From Methanobacteriota archaeon (GTDB taxonomy: Archaea > Halobacteriota > Methanosarcinia > Methanosarcinales > Methanosarcinaceae): a stretch of DNA of 10,045 nucleotides. The stretch covers positions 1 to 10,045 of the forward strand of contig JAUPKV010000173.1 in NCBI GenBank assembly GCA_030837265.1, in the 5' to 3' direction. The translations under genes were made by a program, and so were the position numbers. Within the stretch, counting starts at the first letter, position 1. Every line of letters starts with the position of its first letter. Under the pieces are notes generated by a model. The model saw only the letters and a program-made list of their open reading frames with translations, made no database searches and had not been told where the DNA came from. Shown one piece after another: positions 6,786 through 10,045 of this stretch.

Positions 6786-7558
6786 TTTTCCCCATATTTC
6801 TCAGAAAGATTTTGAGGTGTGACTCCAAGCACTTTTCCATTAAATTCAAGATAATCGGGCAGGTCTTTTGACCCTGTAAGGTACACTACCGAAAGATTTG
6901 CAGTATCCTTACTATTTAATGTCTGTCCGCAGCTGAAATTTACATCTGTCCTGTCATTAACATTTGACAGGGATCCACTCCAGCCTTTTCCATGAAGGTT
7001 TACATTCCCACTAAGGACCTGGTAGGAAACTAAAGATGCTTTTTTGTCCTCACAGGCCGCTGCAAGCACTGCACCATAGACTCTTCCATCCAGCTTGTTT
7101 CCAGGCTCGTTCTTGCTTGTAAGGACATTTACAGTGTTTTGTCCGTTTTTCGTAATATTGCTTACATCATAGGAAACCCAGTAAACTCCATGCCCTGCAC
7201 AGTATACATCCATGTTTTCGTCGTTAATTCCGGCAAGTTGCAGCTTCCCGAGCGTTTGTCCGTTAAATTCGGGCTGGACCCAACCCTCGTAGTTTTCCGT
7301 GCCTCCCCAAACTCCTATATACAGGCGAGCCCAGCGAATAGTACCTTCGGGCACGTTAAAATTCTGTAAATAGGGGGGAAATACAAGACCATGACCTCCA
7401 TCAATGTAAACTTCTCCTCTGAAAGTGCCCTGTGCATCTGTAGTTAAGGGTATACCCTCATCAGAGTAGCTAGCTCCCGTAATAGGAATCGAAATTAGCA
7501 TTGAGAGTAAAAGGACAAACAGTAAAACTAACTTTTTAGTTTTTGTTTTCAAAGACAT
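6782..7558 (-). CDS. 5' part of a frameshifted DUF3344 surface protein (signal peptide and most of the DUF3344 domain)
   Basis: This frame gives 258 residues before a TAA at 6782-6784. It starts with a signal peptide (MSLKTKTKKLVLLFVLLLSM and on to SIPITGASYS), followed by DUF3344 sequence with FNVPEGTIRWARLYIGVWGG and VYWVSYDVSNITKNGQNTV. I prefer ATG at 7558 over the in-frame GTG at 7567 because AGGTG lies 8 bases upstream of it. The family sequence continues without loss in the neighbouring frame: EKYGEK is followed there by VRDIADETSYDATGG. One extra A in the GGGGAAAAG run at 6785-6793 (minus strand) would restore a single 597-residue protein over 5766-7558. Translated as is, the product would lack the DUF3344 end, both Ig-like domains and the membrane anchor, and would be secreted. 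It is the first gene of the minus-strand operon. Confidence 0.85.
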   Translation of the reverse strand: MSLKTKTKKLVLLFVLLLSMLISIPITGASYSDEGIPLTTDAQGTFRGEVYIDGGHGLVFPPYLQNFNVPEGTIRWARLYIGVWGGTENYEGWVQPEFNGQTLGKLQLAGINDENMDVYCAGHGVYWVSYDVSNITKNGQNTVNVLTSKNEPGNKLDGRVYGAVLAAACEDKKASLVSYQVLSGNVNLHGKGWSGSLSNVNDRTDVNFSCGQTLNSKDTANLSVVYLTGSKDLPDYLEFNGKVLGVTPQNLSEKYGEK

Positions 7559-7749
7559 TGATTTCACACCTGAATTGAATCTTAATTTGAGGAGCTAGTA
7601 TGCTTATGGTGTTATTCTTAATTTATTCTCCTTAATAAACATAAAATAATTGTAAAAAACTTCGCATTATATTGGATAATTACAAATCTTGAAGGTTATT
7701 AAATATTACTATTTTTACCTTTTGTATTAAATAATATAATAATAAAGAT

Positions 7750-7777
7750 ATGATATTTAAAGATGATTAAATATCAT
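7750..7777. repeat. Perfect 11-bp inverted repeat with a 6-base spacer
   Basis: ATGATATTTAA at 7750-7760 and TTAAATATCAT at 7767-7777 are exact reverse complements separated by AGATGA. The site lies about 190 bases upstream of the minus-strand DUF3344 gene and could be an operator or the end of a leader structure. The arms are AT-rich but include a mixed TGATA/TATCA part, which makes chance less likely than for pure A/T palindromes. Confidence 0.55.
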
Positions 7778-7993
7778 CAACAAAAAAGCAAAGGAATATC
7801 AAAAAGAACTCATATCAAAGACAAATAAATTACATTTTTGGAATTTAACTTCATCTAACGTTGTTAAAATGAAATTAGAGGAATTATATGGATTAATATG
7901 TAATTAAACAATTGAAAACCTTTATTTCAATTATTAAGCTGCCACCTACTTTACATTACATCTCAAAAAACGTAAAATTAGTAACAACTTCTG

Positions 7994-8005
7994 CTATATA
8001 AATAT
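7994..8005 (+). promoter_or_regulatory. Candidate TATA box for the plus-strand DUF3344 gene
   Basis: CTATATAAATAT matches an archaeal TATA element. A second similar string, TTATATAC, lies at about 8030-8037. Transcription from either would begin between roughly 8025 and 8062 and place the 25-bp tandem repeats inside, or at the start of, a leader of more than 350 bases. The call rests on sequence resemblance only, in an AT-rich background. Confidence 0.25.
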
Positions 8006-8042
8006 ACTAATTACTTATTTTTTAACAAAAATTATATACACA

Positions 8043-8054
8043 AACTAATTAGTT
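8043..8054. repeat. 12-bp perfect palindrome AACTAATTAGTT
   Basis: The sequence reads identically on both strands and lies 6 bases before the tandem repeat array. A variant with one change in the shared part (ACTAATTACTTATTT) lies 38 bases to the left. It is a plausible dimeric regulator site, though no factor can be named. Confidence 0.4.
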
Positions 8055-8060
8055 ATTTCT

Positions 8061-8135
8061 AAATTATACCTCAGGAAATTCTAGAAAATTATACCTCAAG
8101 AAATTCTAGAAAATTATACCTCAGGAAATTCTAGA
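8061..8135. repeat. Three tandem copies of a 25-bp repeat
   Basis: Units 8061-8085, 8086-8110 and 8111-8135 begin AAATTATACCTCAGGAAATT and end in CTAGA. Units 1 and 3 are identical and unit 2 differs by one base (G to A in CTCAGG). Each unit holds two small palindromes, CCTCAGG (CCTNAGG type; changed in unit 2) and TCTAGA, 6 bases apart. There are no spacers between units, so this is a simple tandem array and not CRISPR. Its place upstream of the plus-strand DUF3344 gene suggests repeated regulator sites, or a copy-number variable element. Confidence 0.85.
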
Positions 8136-8416
8136 AGATAAAACAGTCTATATTATCAAAATCGAAGGTGTCGAGCTATGATTGACATTTCTCTTTTTTA
8201 CCAGTAGATATATGAGTGAAAATTCTATTGCGAAAAAGAGGAACTATCTGGAGTAAATTGTACCGTAATTTACAGGAAACATATGAAGGTACGGGCAATT
8301 ATTGAATTTGCCTTTGATCGCTCATGATTCAGGACTGGAATCGGCAATTTAAAAGACATATATTCATCATTTTTATTACAATGTCAATTGGCTACAGGCA
8401 CATTTGCGGTGGAAAG

Positions 8417-9664
8417 ATGAACAGACAGAACAGAAGCTTGGGACAGAAAGAGAACCGGAAGCGGACTTACAAAATAAAAAAGGATTGGGAAATAAATGAA
8501 AAGCTCAATTCAAATAGTGGGCATAAAATAAGGAGGAGAAAACTCTGTCAAACAGGAGATAGAACTCAGCGGCTGGTAAGAATGTGTTGCGTGCTGGCAG
8601 GATTATGTTGCTTGCTTGCCGTACCTTCCTTGGCTCAAACTCCGGAAAAAAATGGGTATATAGCAGACAAGCCTCTTGAAACATATATACATGATACAGT
8701 TAAGGGAGATCTCATTTATACTGTTGGGAACAGCTATTACAGTGGGAAATTATATCCTGGGAAAATTTATACAGTAACCCACAATGTCGATCTACCTGAA
8801 GGAGCGACCGTAAAATTTGCAAGGCTCTATGACTACTGGACCTGGAGTGCCGAAGGGGTCACAGGTAGATATCCAGAGATGAAGCTAAGTCTCAACGGGA
8901 ATGTGCTTACACCTGAAAAAGAGTACAGCGACAGGAAAAGCTGGGGAATTTATGATTATCCCACAGGCACCTGGGCTTACAACGTGAGTGCTTTTGTGAA
9001 TAGTTCCGGCACTTTTAAAACGGACATCGAAAACACAGGCCCTGCGGCTTCTTTTGTTTGCATAGATGGCGTGGGTTTGCTAATAGTTTATACAGACCCT
9101 GACGGAAAAGATGTCGAATACTGGATAAACGAAGGATCTGACGAACTCAATTCTCAGATGGATGAAAACGGTAAACCGCTTTACTATGCAACCCCGAATG
9201 AAACAATATGTGAAATGATTAAACCTACCTTGCAGTCCCCTGTCCGCAGCGCAACTCTCTGGACAATCGCTCAATCCGGGAACTGGATGAACAACACTCT
9301 TCTGGCAAATGGGGAGAAATTTCCCGGAATAAACGAAGGAAAACCTTACCCTGACCTGGATGTTAACGTAAGTGACATAACGGACAGCCTGAAACCCGGA
9401 GAAAATTCCATTTTATTCCAGGCCGTAGGAGATTACGTGGTGCCTTCCGGAGCTTTCCTGGTGATTGAAAAAGATCCACTGGCAGAAAAAACACAGGCTT
9501 CCACAGATGATATTTCCAAAACATCGGAAGACGCAGACAAAACTGCAGGAACTTCCGGATCCGAATCAAAAAAGACCCCAGGGTTTGAATTCGGTTTTGC
9601 CTTTGCCTTATTAATCGGAGGGAAATTGGTTAACGGGTACATAAAGAAGAAAGCTAGAAAATAA
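8417..9664 (+). CDS. DUF3344 family surface protein with PGF-CTERM-like anchor
   Basis: A 415-residue paralogue of the minus-strand DUF3344 proteins. A hydrophobic export segment, VRMCCVLAGLCCLLAVPSLA, lies at about residues 54-73. The DUF3344 domain follows, with TYIHDTVKGDLIYTVGNSYY, ARLYDYWTWSAEGVTGRYP and VEYWINEGSDELN. A Ser/Thr/Lys/Asp-rich linker at about 353-386 leads to TPGFEFGFAFALLIGG and a basic end (KKKARK). This is the layout of PGF-CTERM tails processed by archaeosortase, so the protein is probably anchored at the cell surface; the sorting step is an inference. The start is uncertain. ATG at 8417 has GGTGG 5 bases upstream, and the frame is also open from ATG 8324, but both leave an unusually long basic region before the export segment. 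A strong GGAGGAG at 8532-8538 is followed by no usable start codon. Confidence 0.85.
   Translation: MNRQNRSLGQKENRKRTYKIKKDWEINEKLNSNSGHKIRRRKLCQTGDRTQRLVRMCCVLAGLCCLLAVPSLAQTPEKNGYIADKPLETYIHDTVKGDLIYTVGNSYYSGKLYPGKIYTVTHNVDLPEGATVKFARLYDYWTWSAEGVTGRYPEMKLSLNGNVLTPEKEYSDRKSWGIYDYPTGTWAYNVSAFVNSSGTFKTDIENTGPAASFVCIDGVGLLIVYTDPDGKDVEYWINEGSDELNSQMDENGKPLYYATPNETICEMIKPTLQSPVRSATLWTIAQSGNWMNNTLLANGEKFPGINEGKPYPDLDVNVSDITDSLKPGENSILFQAVGDYVVPSGAFLVIEKDPLAEKTQASTDDISKTSEDADKTAGTSGSESKKTPGFEFGFAFALLIGGKLVNGYIKKKARK
8532..8538 (+). promoter_or_regulatory. Strong ribosome-binding-site-like GGAGGAG without a start codon after it
   Basis: GGAGGAG lies inside the 5' part of the DUF3344 reading frame. 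Seven bases later, at 8546, the in-frame codon is TGT. Starting there would give a signal peptide of normal length (x-QTGDRTQRLVRMCCVLAG and on). Directly before the site, a 11-codon out-of-frame ORF (ATG 8496, TAA 8529-8531; MKSSIQIVGIK) ends. The site may be a chance AG-rich run over the RRR codons, or the trace of a lost start. Confidence 0.35.
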
Positions 9665-9709
9665 AATGCACCCATTTTGAGAGGGTCCTTTTAAGGAGGG
9701 TATTCCTCA

Positions 9710-10045
9710 TCAAACGGGTACCGTACCTCCAAAACCTGTGTAACTCAGGTAGAGCCCACCCGCAGTAAAAAGGACTGTATATGCCAGAAAGATATAATCA
9801 GTCCTTTTTAACTTGAGCTCATTTACGTAAGTCCTGTGCCTGTTTGCTCGAAAACCTCTCGTATCGGCAGCAATAGCAAGCTTTCTTCCTGCCCGGAGGA
9901 TATTAACCACGAGAGGAACAAAGACATATTTGAGGGCTTTTACTTTTCTTCGGATGCCTCCTTTCAGCTCAAGCCCTCTTGCCTGCATTGCATTGAAAAT
10001 TATGCTACATTCTTCGAGCATCGTTGGAGCAAAGCTGACCGCAGA
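9710..10045 (-). CDS. Energy-coupling factor transporter transmembrane protein, EcfT/CbiQ family (partial, runs off the right edge)
   Basis: The C-terminal 111 residues of an EcfT/CbiQ-type membrane protein, the scaffold that links the two ATPases of an ECF importer (for cobalt, nickel or vitamins) to its substrate-binding subunit. The visible part has both coupling motifs that contact the ATPases, NAMQARGLEL and IAADTRGFRA. Between them is a hydrophobic stretch (YVFVPLVVNIL), and a last membrane helix, DYIFLAYTVLFTAGGLYLSY, comes near the end. The frame is open to the window edge (SAVSFAPTMLEECS), so the ATG at 10019-10021 is internal. Its stop lies 45 bases from the stop of the convergent DUF3344 gene. 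The substrate cannot be told from this fragment; CbiM/NikM or EcfA genes should lie to the right if the usual layout holds. Confidence 0.9.
   Translation of the reverse strand, partial: SAVSFAPTMLEECSIIFNAMQARGLELKGGIRRKVKALKYVFVPLVVNILRAGRKLAIAADTRGFRANRHRTYVNELKLKRTDYIFLAYTVLFTAGGLYLSYTGFGGTVPV

Larger units (their letters stand above)
7559..8416. other. AT-rich divergent promoter region between two DUF3344 transcription units
   Basis: There is no gene of reasonable size on either strand. The region must hold the promoters of the minus-strand operon that starts at 7558 and of the plus-strand gene at 8417. It contains an 11-bp inverted repeat (7750-7777), a TATA-like element, a 12-bp palindrome and a tandem triplet of 25 bp, listed separately. 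The near-repeat ACTAATTA(C/G)TTATTT occurs at 8006-8020 and 8044-8058. The plus-strand frame is also open from an ATG at 8324 up to 8417, so part of the right end may be coding if that start is used. Confidence 0.5.

Noticed and set aside
6782..6793. Programmed -1 frameshift as the preferred explanation of the split gene
   Set aside because: The heptamer G-GAA-AAG does not fit X-XXY-YYZ, and no clear downstream pseudoknot was seen; a one-base deletion or read error is simpler. It is kept only as an alternative.
8061..8135. Possible CRISPR array
   Set aside because: The three units abut without spacers, and no cas gene is present in the window.
9665..9709. Bidirectional terminator between the convergent genes
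   Set aside because: Only a 5-bp TCCTT/AAGGA pair with a 2-base loop is present, too weak to call.

Overview
The window looks like a chromosomal segment of a methanogenic archaeon of the Methanosarcina type. The reasons are AT-rich, long intergenic spaces between moderately GC-richer genes; three secreted proteins that I recognise as DUF3344 family (typical of Methanosarcinales); CARDB-type Ig-like domains; a PGF-CTERM-like archaeal surface-sorting tail; and SD-like sites matching an AGGAGGTGA core. The genus is an inference from family content, not from a marker gene.

Layout. Positions 1-613 are AT-rich and without a gene. A 188-residue conserved-hypothetical protein lies at 614-1180 (minus). 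Positions 1181-1847 hold no intact gene but carry a possible decayed reading frame. A His-rich cation diffusion facilitator (CDF) metal exporter follows at 1949-2977 (minus); its last conserved segment has been moved out of frame by a one-base shift near 1980. A long gene-poor stretch (2978-4114) carries three degenerating tandem copies of a 44-codon micro-gene and two copies of a hairpin-forming direct repeat.

Positions 4115-7558 form a minus-strand operon. In transcription order it holds a DUF3344/CARDB surface protein split into two reading frames by a one-base shift at about 6786, a second DUF3344 secreted protein, and a LolD/MacB-type ABC ATPase. No permease gene is found beside the ATPase. 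After an AT-rich divergent promoter region (7559-8416) with a palindrome, an inverted repeat and a perfect-period 25-bp tandem triplet, a third DUF3344 protein is read on the plus strand (8417-9664) with a PGF-CTERM-like anchor. It converges on the 3' end of an EcfT/CbiQ-type membrane protein of an energy-coupling factor importer, which runs off the right edge (9710-10045, minus).

How the genes may work together. Three paralogous DUF3344 exoproteins next to an ABC ATPase, with a metal exporter and an ECF importer component nearby, suggest a cell-surface locus. A substrate link between the DUF3344 proteins and either transporter is only a hypothesis. The most notable observations are the two one-base frameshifts in otherwise well conserved genes, the apparently orphan ATPase, the membrane hairpin with a lipobox-like site inside the fused DUF3344 protein, and the decaying micro-gene triplet.
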